In this document: one piece after another, positions 1-7,174 of the stretch
How positions within the stretch are numbered: position 1 is the stretch's first letter
Layout: each line of letters starts with the position of its first letter
Assembly: GCA_016932965.1 (NCBI GenBank)
Contig: JAFGBW010000251.1
Location: forward strand, 1-16,518
DNA: 16,518 bases
DNA from: Candidatus Auribacterota bacterium
GTDB lineage: Bacteria > Auribacterota > JAFGBW01
Direction of reading: 5' to 3'
Made by a program: the position numbers and the translations under genes
The notes under the pieces: generated by a model
The model's input: the letters and a program-made list of their open reading frames with translations, nothing else
Told to the model about the DNA's origin: nothing
Databases searched by the model: none

Positions 1-419
1 CCAAACTTGCGGGCAACATCGCCGGTGGTGTCCGCACCCATCGTGAGCTTCAGTCCCTTCAGCAGGGGTTCCGTCTCCACGAAGCGCTTGTGGCTGAACT
101 TGGTGTCGCCCGAAACAGGCACCACTTCCACGCCCAGCTTCTTAAGCGTGCCAAGATGAGCGTTCATCGCAGCGATTTCCGTGGGGCAAACGAAGGTAAA
201 ATCGGCCGGGTAGAAGCACACCACAGCCCACTTGCCCTTGAGCTGCTTGCTGGAAACCTTTGTATAGCGGCCAGTGGCGGCGTTATAGGCGTCCATTTCG
301 AATTCCGGCATGCGCCGCATGACTAAAGTTGTACTCATTTTCTTCATCTCCTGTTTGGGTTTGTTTTCCGTTGCGACTGGCTCTGCGTCCTCGATCACTT
401 TCATTTTGTCACATGGCAT
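1..419 (-). CDS. ahpC: AhpC/Prx-type 2-Cys peroxiredoxin, N-terminal part (runs off left edge)
   Basis: Reduces hydrogen peroxide and organic peroxides in the cytoplasm through a cysteine thiol. The reverse strand is open from 419 to the window edge (139 codons, no stop). It contains the peroxidatic site FYPADFTFVCPTE (Cys78 from the 419 start), followed by VVPVSGDTKFSHKRF and a KLTMGADTTG segment, the usual thioredoxin-fold order of typical 2-Cys peroxiredoxins. The resolving Cys lies outside the window. I chose the ATG at 417-419 because AGGAG (complement of 427-431) lies 7 nt upstream. An internal ATG at 336-338, also preceded by AGGAG, would give a normal-length N-terminus. The extra 27 residues (MPCDKMKVIEDAEPVATENK onward) are charged and have no signal-peptide character. 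GC content is clearly higher than in the AT-rich genes that follow, so recent acquisition is possible. Confidence 0.93.
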   Translation of the reverse strand, partial: MPCDKMKVIEDAEPVATENKPKQEMKKMSTTLVMRRMPEFEMDAYNAATGRYTKVSSKQLKGKWAVVCFYPADFTFVCPTEIAAMNAHLGTLKKLGVEVVPVSGDTKFSHKRFVETEPLLKGLKLTMGADTTGDVARKF

Positions 420-448
420 AGTTTTTCTCCTTTCACTATTGAATATAT

Positions 449-757
449 TCAGACTTCATCTTGAACAGGAAATTCCCGGTATTTAGAAAGTAATAAAGGG
501 TCATGCCCATATATATGATCTTTATGCACGACAACTGCATGATAACCCCTTGCTAAATTTTTTTCTGAACCTGTTATAGTAAAATAGTTATCGTAAGAAT
601 CATCAAATAAAACAAATTTTCCGGTAACCCCTTCATATTTTCTTCCTAAGGGTTTTGTTACAATATTTCTAAAACCGGCTAACTCCGCGTTTTTAAAACC
701 AAAATCCCACAGTAAATTTCTCAAACCCAAGGATAAATCATGACAATTTACAATCAT
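449..757 (-). CDS. Small transglutaminase-like cysteine protein (possibly a 5'-truncated remnant)
   Basis: A 102-residue protein with a pattern reminiscent of transglutaminase-like cysteine folds. Cys5 sits in NCHDLSLGLRNLLWDFGF, resembling the nucleophile helix followed by a Gly-aromatic turn. His73 is in GYHAVVVHKDHIYGHDPLL, and Asp86 of the HDP unit would complete a Cys-His-Asp triad. The family assignment is inference from this spacing only. Full domains usually have more sequence before the Cys helix, and here only four residues precede it. The start ATG overlaps the stop of another minus-strand reading frame (754-876) in an ATGA arrangement, so this is either a translationally coupled second gene or the back half of a frameshifted one. 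It ends 29 nt before the peroxiredoxin start on the same strand. The AT-rich codon use differs from the peroxiredoxin. It has no signal peptide, and its C-terminus (QDEV) lacks the Ala/Ser ending of the tagged proteins. Confidence 0.5.
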   Translation of the reverse strand: MIVNCHDLSLGLRNLLWDFGFKNAELAGFRNIVTKPLGRKYEGVTGKFVLFDDSYDNYFTITGSEKNLARGYHAVVVHKDHIYGHDPLLLSKYREFPVQDEV

Positions 758-876
758 TCCATTTCGGATTTCTTTTGAAAAGGAAATACATTACGGGCAT
801 CATTATCTCTTGGATATTTCCATTTATTTTGGATGATGGAGACAAAGATGCGCGGGAACAGGTAAGGTCGGATCAT
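754..876 (-). pseudogene. Possible upstream fragment of the transglutaminase-like gene, in another frame
   Basis: This 40-codon frame encodes MIRPYLFPRIFVSIIQNKWK followed by YPRDNDARNVFPFQKKSEME. The frame is open back to a TAG just beyond 900, so a GTG start at 898-900 is also possible. The stop TGA at 754-756 overlaps the ATG at 755-757 of the next frame. A +1 or -1 slip near the CCTTTTCAAAAG stretch (772-783) would join NVFPF to SKEIRNGMIVNCHDLS and give one longer protein. No good ribosome binding site is visible before 876. I see no recognisable domain in this piece alone, so it could equally be a short independent peptide or non-coding. Confidence 0.3.
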
Positions 877-943
877 GTCATCGAAATCCGGAAGGCGCAC
901 GAACCGAGCCGACTAAACGGTTGAATTCCCGTATTGGAGCGAT

Positions 944-972
944 TTGACATATGCTGGATAAAGGTGTAAACA
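944..972 (+). promoter_or_regulatory. Candidate promoter of the exported GNAT-like gene
   Basis: A perfect -35 hexamer TTGACA (944-949) lies 36 nt before the ATG at 980. The -10 is weak: TAAACA at 967-972 with a 17-nt spacer, or TGTAAA at 965-970 with 15. If used, transcription would start at or next to the start codon, as for several other tagged genes here. Confidence 0.35.
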
Positions 973-979
973 TCCAGGT

Positions 980-1633
980 ATGAAACATTTTTATGCTTTT
1001 TTCTGTTTATTTTGTTTATCTGTAACTCTTTTTGCTTTGGCGCCTTTATCAAACACCACAAAAAATCGAGTTCAAGCGGATAATTCAGATGAAATATCAA
1101 GAATAATATCTCAATTAGTCAATGAGGGGACAATATCCCTGAGGGCCAAAGGCGACAACGAAGAATTTATTTTTACTTATGAAAAAATTGACGAAAATAA
1201 GTATATCATCAGGGTTAAGAATAGGGAAAGGGTTATAGGATATTACGAAGTAGGTGACAGTCAGGGCATGAGATATTCTACATATCCTCCGATTGATAAT
1301 GACTATAAATCAGCATTAAATGTCGCGCGTGAAATGCGTTCAAAATATCACGGCATTGGAACGACAATCCTTTCCATGGCAATGCATATTGATAAATTGA
1401 TGTATCACGCTAAAGCGTATACCCTTATTGCAACGTATAAATCGTATCAATTTTATGAAAAATTGGGTTTTCGTACTTATTATGTAGAAAGAGAGGATGA
1501 TGGTCTCGGAAGGAGAGAAGCTCAAATGATTATTCTTTGGTACATGGCATTTGATTGGGTCAACCGTCCCATTCCAAAAATGGAAATATCTCAAATGACC
1601 TATCATAAGGATGAAATTGAAATGGCCGCATAA
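980..1633 (+). CDS. GNAT-fold acetyltransferase-like protein with signal-like N-terminus and LAPLS motif
   Basis: A 217-residue protein. Residues 1-19 form a hydrophobic, signal-peptide-like stretch ending TLFA, followed at once by LAPLS (20-24). The body resembles the GNAT N-acetyltransferase fold: KYHGIGTTILSMAM (122-135) matches the acetyl-CoA pyrophosphate loop, and SYQFYEKLGF (155-164) matches the last conserved GNAT motif. GNAT enzymes transfer an acyl group from acyl-CoA, a cytoplasmic cofactor, so a signal-like N-terminus is unexpected. It may have lost activity, sit at the inner face of the membrane, or use another donor. The C-terminus is EMAA. There is no clear Shine-Dalgarno sequence, and a TTGACA box lies 36 nt upstream. 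It is AT-rich compared with the 2085-5715 genes. The substrate is unknown. The fold call is fairly sure; catalysis is not. Confidence 0.8.
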   Translation: MKHFYAFFCLFCLSVTLFALAPLSNTTKNRVQADNSDEISRIISQLVNEGTISLRAKGDNEEFIFTYEKIDENKYIIRVKNRERVIGYYEVGDSQGMRYSTYPPIDNDYKSALNVAREMRSKYHGIGTTILSMAMHIDKLMYHAKAYTLIATYKSYQFYEKLGFRTYYVEREDDGLGRREAQMIILWYMAFDWVNRPIPKMEISQMTYHKDEIEMAA

Positions 1634-2044
1634 AGGGGAAGGAATACTTAGGATTGTTCATAGGCTGATTCGAGAAGAGCAGGACCAAGATTTTTATGAA
1701 CCCCAATCACAAAAAAATCATTCACTCGAAAATCCTATCGGGGTCATAAGCCTTCACCGGAAAATCATTTTGATACCTTTTACTTTTTCAAAAGAGATAA
1801 AATAGATCGGATCAAATAAAAACAGGAATTCGTGAGAGTGGCCTCATGACAAAATCAAAAAATGGAATATATTCAAACCGCGCAGAGTCTCGAAAAGGGG
1901 TGGGGCCTTGGAGACTCTTATTCATCCATCTGTTCCAGCTAAAAAACCTTGATAAATACCCCATGTTTATCCCAATAATAAATATTTTTCATAACCTAAA
2001 AGGGGACATTTCTATTTTGCGTTGACACCAAAAACCCACGCCCA
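1634..2044 (+). other. Intergenic stretch without a supported gene
   Basis: About 410 bases before the next promoter. It contains a large inverted repeat (1884-1918), a GGGGACATTTCTATTTTG stretch (2002-2019) that resembles repeat remnants often seen in such genomes, and a weak 59-codon ORF (1846-2025) that runs through the inverted repeat and is not accepted as a gene. Nothing else is recognisable. Confidence 0.4.
1884..1918 (+). terminator. Large stem-loop downstream of the GNAT-like gene
   Basis: AGAGTCTC (1884-1891) pairs perfectly with GAGACTCT (1911-1918). Inside, AAGG can pair with CCTT around a GGTGGGG loop. It lies about 250 nt after the stop at 1633 and is followed by TATTCATCC rather than a real T run. 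Termination is therefore only one option; it may be a repeat remnant. Confidence 0.35.
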
Positions 2045-2073
2045 TTGCCAATTCTTGTTTCATCGTGTATAAT
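2045..2073 (+). promoter_or_regulatory. Sigma70-type promoter abutting the 2085 gene
   Basis: TTGCCA (2045-2050), a 17-nt spacer and a perfect TATAAT (2068-2073). Transcription would start near 2080, leaving a leader of only about five bases before the ATG at 2085 and no room for a normal Shine-Dalgarno sequence. Confidence 0.62.
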
Positions 2074-2084
2074 GATATAGGCTT

Positions 2085-3164
2085 ATGAATAGGACCATGA
2101 AACTTTCTTTTTTATCTGCGATGATGATTCTTTTTTCAAATGGATCATTTTGTTTTGAGAATCAGGCAGACACATGTTCAACCTGTCTGGCGCCCCGGAC
2201 TTATAAAAATCAGCCTATTTCCGGTTCAACAACTGATTACGATAAGGTCACAGATGCCCAGGCGGACAGGATCATGGAAATACTCACCCGGCATGTCCAG
2301 AACCTTCCCCGACGAAAGGATTTCAGTTATTCAGTGAACATCAAGACACAAGTCAACGGGCTGAACATCCGGGCGGCGAGGATAACCGGAAAACGGGGTG
2401 TATTCATCAGGGTCGGCCGATTTTTCATCGTGGATGATGATGATTTTCCCCAGGATTTGCCGGACCCAGTCAGGAATTATCCGTTATTGATCCATTTAAG
2501 GGCTGTTCAGGACACGGTAAACGGCATTTTTTCCTCAGGGGGCTGGGGCGGATGGACCATTGCCGCGATTGCGGCCATGATAGTCTGTCAGGACGTATTG
2601 AAGGACTCTTTATTTGTGGATTTCGGGGCGGGAGACAGCGCGATTTTTTCCATTGTCGCAAAAAAATTGGGGGCAGGCCCTTTATTGATCATCGAAGAGA
2701 ATACAGAGGCGGTTCCCGTGTTGAAGGCGAACGCCTTGTCCAACGGGGTAATAATAGAAGATGACAGCATCATGAATAAAAAAATGTCAGCCATCACTCA
2801 ATCTGATGTGGCCGCTTTTTGTGATTTCCGCCGCATGGTCATCGCATCCAATATTCCCTACGGCGGGGCCCCGCTGAACAACGGGAATGCGGGAACAAAA
2901 AAAACAAGGGGAGATCTGGAACAAATTCTGGATGTTTTAGGAATTCCGGATTTATATATCGATACAGGCGGCCCTGCGGAAGATATAGGTGATGCCGAAG
3001 AAATACTCAACATGAGAAACGGCATCGTAACTCGTCTTGGTTTCATGCAGAAGGCGCTGTCCTGGATAGATCATCCCAGGGAGATAATCGCCTTGATCGC
3101 CCGTTTTCCGAATAGGCCGGAGCGTTACCAAAAACCCGGATCAGGCACGGAAAATTCTTCCTGA
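2085..3164 (+). CDS. Signal-bearing PrmA-like SAM methyltransferase homolog with LAPRT motif
   Basis: A 359-residue protein. Residues 5-24 form a hydrophobic signal-like segment, and CLAPRT lies at 34-39. The middle resembles ribosomal protein L11 methyltransferase (PrmA) and related class I SAM methyltransferases: DSLFVDFGAGDSAIFSIVAK (174-193) is motif I, an acidic pair EE (204-205) ends the next strand, and ASNIPYG (254-260) stands where N-[IL/P]-P-Y occurs. The substrate is unknown. A SAM enzyme behind an export-type N-terminus is odd because SAM is cytoplasmic. The start at 2085 is preferred because the promoter leaves a roughly 5-nt leader. ATG 2097 is the alternative, but AGGA lies only 2 nt before it. 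Base composition is near balanced, unlike the AT-rich neighbours. The C-terminus is ENSS. The next gene starts 168 nt later on the same strand. Confidence 0.82.
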   Translation: MNRTMKLSFLSAMMILFSNGSFCFENQADTCSTCLAPRTYKNQPISGSTTDYDKVTDAQADRIMEILTRHVQNLPRRKDFSYSVNIKTQVNGLNIRAARITGKRGVFIRVGRFFIVDDDDFPQDLPDPVRNYPLLIHLRAVQDTVNGIFSSGGWGGWTIAAIAAMIVCQDVLKDSLFVDFGAGDSAIFSIVAKKLGAGPLLIIEENTEAVPVLKANALSNGVIIEDDSIMNKKMSAITQSDVAAFCDFRRMVIASNIPYGGAPLNNGNAGTKKTRGDLEQILDVLGIPDLYIDTGGPAEDIGDAEEILNMRNGIVTRLGFMQKALSWIDHPREIIALIARFPNRPERYQKPGSGTENSS

Positions 3165-3332
3165 CCGGCAGTCAAGGAACACTTTTTATGCTGACTTGTC
3201 ATCAGGCACAAAACAGGATTCCAGATGAAAGGACGGTGCAGGCCCCCGGAGCCTGTCGGTACGGGTTGGTTTGGATGGAGACTGCTTCCATGCCGGAAAA
3301 AAGAATCCTTTGAATAAACAGGGAACGATCAT

Positions 3333-5069
3333 GTGATGATCCGTCTATCAAAAAATATAATTTATCTGGTTCAATTTCATGCATTTATTTTCATGATTTT
3401 TCATGCATGGGGTTTGGCTCCCGGCTCCATATCGAATCAAAAGCAGCTGCGATTGACTGACTATAGATTTCAGAGAAATTCCGCCGGTCATCGTTATCAG
3501 ACGGACATGCAATCCTGGGCGCCGCTGCAGATAAGCGGCTTTGTCAATGAACAGGGGCAATTGCGGCCGTTACAACCAATCGTCAGAGACGAAATCTCCC
3601 AGTTTTACTGCCGGGTGCTCAGAAGAAGAGGGGTTTCATGGAGACTCCCGCTGAATTCCGGAATTCCTGTCTTAAACGATGACCAGGGGAATAAGCTTTT
3701 ACCCCTGATGGGAAATATTCATTTAAATGGAAGCGTCGTGAGCAGGGAATTTCTGTCCGCGCATGATCTGGAATATATCGATGAAGATGACGAACCTTTT
3801 ATGATTGTTGTTTATTCCGGCTCTTACATGCAGAGGGTATTTTTCATGCCTCTCAAAATCAGCCTGTATGTTCAACGTTTTGAAAACGGAATCAGGATGG
3901 TTTATCCGGATGAGCTTGATCCTTTGATTGAGGCGAATCAGGAACAATTATCATCTGTTGGTCATCCTTTATTGACCGATGAACAAAAAATACAGGCCCT
4001 GCTGGAGATCGGTGTTTTACAGGAAATCCATGGTTCGGCATTACAGTTTAAAAACTCAGGCATGTATCCGTGGGGGCTTACCATTTATCCCGGGGAATCA
4101 TCCATTGACAGATACAGAACCATTCCATTCATCATTCGGCTGGCTGAACCCTATTTAAAGTATTCCCGGCAAGGCTATCCCTCACGTATTGCCTTGCAAT
4201 TAGCTTTCAATGAACTGGACCATGACCCTGCAATGAATCCGGATTATTTCACTTCCCGGTACAGGGGGGGGATTCATCTGGATGAGCCTTATGAACAAGC
4301 CGAGTCCATTATCGGTGCCGGTGCTTATTTTGAAAAAGCCATGATGAATGACAGGATTCTTTTAACCAACGGCGCAAGGCTTTCCACCCTGTCCCTGGAT
4401 TTCGAGGTTCTTTTTGAAAGAGCCGATATTGGGTCAATGCCTGTCGAAAAATCCGTATCCGGAATCAGGGTTCTGGTAGGCGATCCCAGGAGAATAGACG
4501 TTGTGACTCATGAGTACTGGTTCGGCGACCGACTGGAGACGGCGAAAAGATACAAAAGCGCCATTGCTGAACTGTACGGGAAAAGCGAAATCATTCAGGA
4601 GGACCTTGATGCTTACTTGCGGCATTTTTTTGAAAATTTAAGCATCAATCTCAGTGCGTTGCGCAGATGCGGTTTCATGGTGCCTGAAGAAAATTATTAT
4701 GACCAGAACATCGATTTACTGGGATTCATAACCGATACCGGTGACCTGCGTGAATACGAGGATATAAATGAATTCAGGATCACCATAATGAAATTTCTTG
4801 AAGTGGCATTCATCGTGCATGATCTGTGCGTTTCCGAACAACCCGGGGGGAGGGATGAAGCGGGTTTCACCAGATTCATCAACAGTCCGTACTTCAAGTT
4901 GTTCCTGACGAATTTTTTACCGTTGCCTGAAGGTGAAATTTCTGATGTTGTTCATTCGATACTTGGAAATCTGAGAACCGGGAGTTTTGCTGATGCCATG
5001 GATTCCATTGCGTCTGTCATGATTGAAAAAATGAAAAGAGGCAATCCGTCGGTGGAGGATGCCGCCTGA
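3333..5069 (+). CDS. Tagged protein of unknown function (LAPGS N-terminus, 578 residues)
   Basis: I do not recognise this protein. Residues 9-27 are a hydrophobic signal-like stretch ending HAWG, followed at once by LAPGS (28-32). Ala-Trp-Gly would be an acceptable signal peptidase I site, leaving LAPGS as the mature N-terminus. The remainder is a soluble, mixed alpha/beta-looking chain with no transmembrane segments or repeats. A C-terminal part with NLSINLSALRRCGFMVPEEN, then QNIDLLGFITDTG and a later HDLC, has scattered conserved-looking His, Asn and Asp residues, but I could not match it to a family. The C-terminus is EDAA. The start is GTG 3333 with AGGGA 8 nt upstream; ATG 3336 is equally possible and changes the protein by one residue. 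The DUF502 gene follows after 49 nt and may be co-transcribed. Confidence 0.85.
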   Translation: MMIRLSKNIIYLVQFHAFIFMIFHAWGLAPGSISNQKQLRLTDYRFQRNSAGHRYQTDMQSWAPLQISGFVNEQGQLRPLQPIVRDEISQFYCRVLRRRGVSWRLPLNSGIPVLNDDQGNKLLPLMGNIHLNGSVVSREFLSAHDLEYIDEDDEPFMIVVYSGSYMQRVFFMPLKISLYVQRFENGIRMVYPDELDPLIEANQEQLSSVGHPLLTDEQKIQALLEIGVLQEIHGSALQFKNSGMYPWGLTIYPGESSIDRYRTIPFIIRLAEPYLKYSRQGYPSRIALQLAFNELDHDPAMNPDYFTSRYRGGIHLDEPYEQAESIIGAGAYFEKAMMNDRILLTNGARLSTLSLDFEVLFERADIGSMPVEKSVSGIRVLVGDPRRIDVVTHEYWFGDRLETAKRYKSAIAELYGKSEIIQEDLDAYLRHFFENLSINLSALRRCGFMVPEENYYDQNIDLLGFITDTGDLREYEDINEFRITIMKFLEVAFIVHDLCVSEQPGGRDEAGFTRFINSPYFKLFLTNFLPLPEGEISDVVHSILGNLRTGSFADAMDSIASVMIEKMKRGNPSVEDAA

Positions 5070-5118
5070 GATTTCCGTGAAAAAGATTGGGAGACGAACA
5101 CCATGAGGAACAAATGAG

Positions 5119-5715
5119 ATGAAAAAAATATATAAGCATATTGTCAACAGCCTGATAGCAGGGGTCGTGGCGATACTGCCTCTGGGCGGCATGATCCTGA
5201 TGATCGGTTATCTCGAATCCACGATTTCGAATTCAGGGCTGTCCCGGCTGCCTTTTTATTTTCCCGGGTTGGGGCTTTTGGCGGCAGTTGTTTTTATTTA
5301 CCTGATCGGACTTTTGGTCACGACGTTTATCGGAAAGTGGATATGGAAGAAGGTGGATCAGATATTGGACATGCTGCCCCTGCTTGGCCGTATTTATCAG
5401 ACCTTAAAACAGATACTGGGCTACGGTGAAGGAAAGGATGCCATTTTCTATGAGGCCGTCTTGGTGCCCAGTAAAGATACCCGGGCGGAAGAGCTGGGTC
5501 TGGTAACCAACACCATCATGGATGCTGAAGGCAAAACAAAGTCTGTTGTGTTTATTCCCGGGGTCCCCAATCCGACTTCCGGCCGTCTCTTGATCATGGA
5601 TAAGGAATCCATGAAACCGTTGTCCATCAGTGTTAATGAAGCTTTAAAGGCGCTGGTTTCTATCGGGAAGACGGATATTGAACTGAAGTCCGGGGATGGG
5701 GGATCAGGAAATTAG
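5119..5715 (+). CDS. DUF502 family inner-membrane protein
   Basis: A 198-residue protein matching DUF502 in order of features. An N-terminal amphipathic start leads into a first membrane helix (about 10-32, GVVAILPLGGMILMIGY). Then come a short loop and a second helix (about 50-72, GLGLLAAVVFIYLIGLLVT), an IGKWIWKKVDQILDMLPLLG segment, IYQTLKQI, and the soluble domain with VVFIPGVPNPTSGRLLIMDK and ISVNEALKALVSIG. The FIPGVPNPTSG and S-x-G elements are the family hallmark. The cellular role of DUF502 proteins is not established. GAGGA (5105-5109) 9 nt before the ATG is a proper Shine-Dalgarno sequence, unlike the tagged genes. It ends in GSGN and carries no LAP-type motif. It probably shares a transcript with the 3333 gene, since the gap is 49 nt and no terminator is seen between them. 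Confidence 0.92.
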   Translation: MKKIYKHIVNSLIAGVVAILPLGGMILMIGYLESTISNSGLSRLPFYFPGLGLLAAVVFIYLIGLLVTTFIGKWIWKKVDQILDMLPLLGRIYQTLKQILGYGEGKDAIFYEAVLVPSKDTRAEELGLVTNTIMDAEGKTKSVVFIPGVPNPTSGRLLIMDKESMKPLSISVNEALKALVSIGKTDIELKSGDGGSGN

Positions 5716-5937
5716 GCGGGCAGGAAGGAAGCGGTTTCAACCGGCGCATCGGACCGGTTCACGACTCTGTGCGGTTTGAACGGATCCTGTACGGGATGTG
5801 AGAGGAAATAAACTCGGTTTATTAGTAAACTTTGGACACTTTCCAGAGCCTGGAGTATGAAAGAATGGTAGTATAAATTTCACGAAGTGAAAACTTTCGT
5901 GCTTTTTGTGGATTTCGTGGTTAAATAAAATAAAAAA
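5716..5937 (+). other. Intergenic region before the cassette array
   Basis: No gene is supported here. AACCGG (5739-5744) and CCGGTT (5754-5759) form a short inverted repeat after the DUF502 gene without a T run. A palindrome TTTCACGAAGTGAAA (5878-5892) overlaps a second inverted pair, CACGAA (5881-5886) with TTCGTG (5896-5901). TTTTTGTGG and TTTCGTGG follow, giving a run of degenerate TTCGTGG-like units up to 5920. Confidence 0.4.
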
Positions 5938-6008
5938 AGATAACAAATCATTCGAGTTGATCCTCATGCGGCTCCCGCGCATTCGGACAACTCAATTCTA
6001 TGTTGGAA
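5938..6008 (+). repeat. attC-like recombination site 1 (integron cassette type)
   Basis: Inverted-repeat architecture of an integron attC: outer AAC (5942-5944) and GTT (6002-6004). The inner arms are GAGTTG-a-TCC and GGA-CAACTC, which pair with one extrahelical A. Inside them, ATGCG pairs with CGCAT around a GCTCCCG loop. The flanking CATTC and CTCAATT match attC-like site 3 at comparable positions. The outer 7-mers are degenerate. The cassette ORF starts 14 nt after it. Confidence 0.62.
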
Positions 6009-6017
6009 ATAAAAAAT

Positions 6018-6632
6018 ATGAAAAAATATTTTTTAATCTTAATATTTATATCCACGGTAACAACATTTGTTTTTTCAAGCACATGTTTGTCTCCTAAAAC
6101 CAATAAATCAACATTTGATTTTATTTCTGTTTTGCTTAAACGTTATAATGATTCAGGTTTTCAAGTTTTTTTTGGGGATGAAATCGAAAATTCTGAATTT
6201 AGTGAATTAATAAAAAAAATAAATGCCACACGAAAGTGGGGAGAATATGATGAAGATGTTATTGCAAACAAATCAAGAACATTAGTTCTGTACAGAAATA
6301 ATGTCCCGGTTGCTTATATAAGCTATGTGGATAATGGTCACGTAGATCTTATTGCAACAGATAAAAATGCAAATATAAATTCCGGAGTATTGTATTTGAT
6401 CTTGGAATTAGTTGACCATTTTGGAAGTATTGGAATAACAAAATTGACTTTGCATTATAGAGAAGAAAATTTCAGATTAAAATCTTTGTATTTTAGATTA
6501 TTTAAATTTGTTAAATTATTATATGGCCCTGTACAGGTTGATATGTACCCGAATGGGGATAAAAAAATGAGAGCTGAACTTGATATTTCAGAACTTTATG
6601 CTATAAAAAAAATGTTATCTGTTAGCACCTAA
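6018..6632 (+). CDS. Cassette-borne GNAT-like protein with signal-like N-terminus and LSPKT motif
   Basis: A 204-residue AT-rich protein. From the ATG at 6018, residues 1-20 are a typical signal-like stretch (MKKYFLILIFISTVTTFVFS), and CLSPKT follows at 23-28. TLVLYRNNVPVAYISYVDNG, a GVLYLILELVDHF helix and a LTLHYREENFRLKSLYFRLF segment follow the strand-helix order of a GNAT acetyltransferase domain. The acetyl-CoA loop is degenerate, so activity is doubtful. ATG 6000 is in frame but lies inside the attC-like site and has no ribosome binding site. ATG 6018 has TTGGA about 10 nt upstream and starts the signal peptide cleanly. The stop is 4 nt before attC-like site 2. The C-terminus is SVST, the only tagged protein here not ending strictly in Ala/Ser pairs. 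Its low GC contrasts with the 2085-5715 genes, as expected for an acquired cassette. Confidence 0.75.
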   Translation: MKKYFLILIFISTVTTFVFSSTCLSPKTNKSTFDFISVLLKRYNDSGFQVFFGDEIENSEFSELIKKINATRKWGEYDEDVIANKSRTLVLYRNNVPVAYISYVDNGHVDLIATDKNANINSGVLYLILELVDHFGSIGITKLTLHYREENFRLKSLYFRLFKFVKLLYGPVQVDMYPNGDKKMRAELDISELYAIKKMLSVST

Positions 6633-6636
6633 AAAT

Positions 6637-6693
6637 TTCCAACCAAACACTCCAGCCGACCGCGTACCGCGGCGGCTGAGTTTAATGTTCTGC
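6637..6693 (+). repeat. attC-like recombination site 2
   Basis: A 57-bp site with TTCCAAC (6637-6643) and GTTCTGC (6687-6693) as outer cores. Arms CTCCAGCCG (6650-6658) and CGGCTG-AG (6673-6680) pair with one extrahelical base. The central hairpin is CCGCG (6660-6664) with CGCGG (6668-6672). Arm sequence, length and bulge match integron attC sites closely. The outer cores are only partly complementary beyond AAC/GTT. Confidence 0.72.
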
Positions 6694-6710
6694 GCTAGAA
6701 TAATGTGTAA

Positions 6711-6732
6711 CAGGTAGACTTTTAGTCACCTG
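6711..6732 (+). promoter_or_regulatory. Stem-loop in the leader of the RAM-domain gene
   Basis: CAGGT (6711-6715) pairs with ACCTG (6728-6732), and GACT (6717-6720) pairs with AGTC (6724-6727), with a bulged A and a TTT loop. It lies between attC-like site 2 and the Shine-Dalgarno sequence of the next gene. It could modulate or protect the transcript; no T run follows, so it is not a classical terminator. Confidence 0.4.
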
Positions 6733-6748
6733 CTAGAAAGGAAAAATT

Positions 6749-7024
6749 ATGACGACAGCTATTGTATTAATGAAGGTAGCAAGAAAAGAAATAAACAACG
6801 TTGCAGAGGAATTGGCTGAGTTGAAAAGCATTTCTGAAGTATATTCTGTAAGTGGGAAATATGATTTAGTCGCAATAATTCGCGTGAAAAATAATGATGA
6901 CCTTTCGGTATTCGTCACAAAAGAACTTGCTGTAATAAATTCGATTATTGAAACAGAGACTATGCTTGCTTTTAAAGCATATTCAAGACATGACTTAGAG
7001 GCAATGTTCGACATCGGTAATTAA
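6749..7024 (+). CDS. Stand-alone Lrp/AsnC ligand-binding (RAM) domain protein
   Basis: A 91-residue protein that is essentially the RAM/AsnC_trans_reg domain alone. It has an opening strand MTTAIVLMKVA, a helix with AEELAELKSISEVYSVSGKY, the hallmark GKYDLVAIIRV, a helix DDLSVFVTKELAVINSI, and a closing strand ETETMLAFKAYS. The helix-turn-helix DNA-binding domain of Lrp/AsnC regulators is absent, so direct regulation of a promoter is unlikely. Stand-alone RAM proteins form oligomers that bind amino acids and can pair with full-length regulators. AAGGA (6738-6742) lies 6 nt before the ATG. No signal or LAP motif is present and it ends in DIGN. It sits between attC-like site 2 and the 3' core at 7175, so it is probably the payload of one cassette. 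Confidence 0.88.
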   Translation: MTTAIVLMKVARKEINNVAEELAELKSISEVYSVSGKYDLVAIIRVKNNDDLSVFVTKELAVINSIIETETMLAFKAYSRHDLEAMFDIGN

Positions 7025-7051
7025 GAACGTTTTTTTCCGATGACCTGGCGC

Positions 7052-7076
7052 GATCCCCCCCCCCCTCGGTGGGATC
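7052..7076 (+). terminator. Stem-loop with an 11-C homopolymer downstream of the RAM gene
   Basis: GATCCC (7052-7057) pairs with GGGATC (7071-7076). The loop includes the rest of a C tract (7055-7065, eleven Cs) and TCGGT. It lies 28 nt after the stop at 7024. AGGGG follows instead of Ts, so termination is uncertain. The C tract is a likely place for length variation or assembly error. Confidence 0.35.
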
Positions 7077-7174
7077 AGGGGAAGAATTATGAAATCCTTT
7101 CCCAACAATCCGATTTTAATGTATTAACCCGGAAGAACTCTCCTTAAGTTCGGTTCAGTAAAGGGGTCAGCGCA

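Noticed and set aside
90-326. Plus-strand 78-codon ORF at the left edge
   Set aside because: It lies opposite the minus-strand peroxiredoxin, which has unmistakable active-site sequence.
1611-1805. 64-codon ORF overlapping the end of the GNAT-like gene
   Set aside because: It overlaps the preceding gene by 23 nt, has no ribosome binding site, and its sequence has no recognisable feature.
1846-2025. 59-codon ORF starting MTKSKNGIYS
   Set aside because: It runs through a perfect inverted repeat (1884-1918) and a repeat-like GGGGACATTT stretch; there is no good ribosome binding site. It is more likely chance.
5878-5920. CRISPR or tandem repeat suggested by TTCGTGG-like units
   Set aside because: The units are short and degenerate with no regular spacers; at most they are a palindromic repeat remnant.
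6749-7024. Full-length Lrp/AsnC transcription regulator
   Set aside because: The ORF starts at the ligand-binding strand. No helix-turn-helix sequence is present upstream; that space is attC and hairpin.
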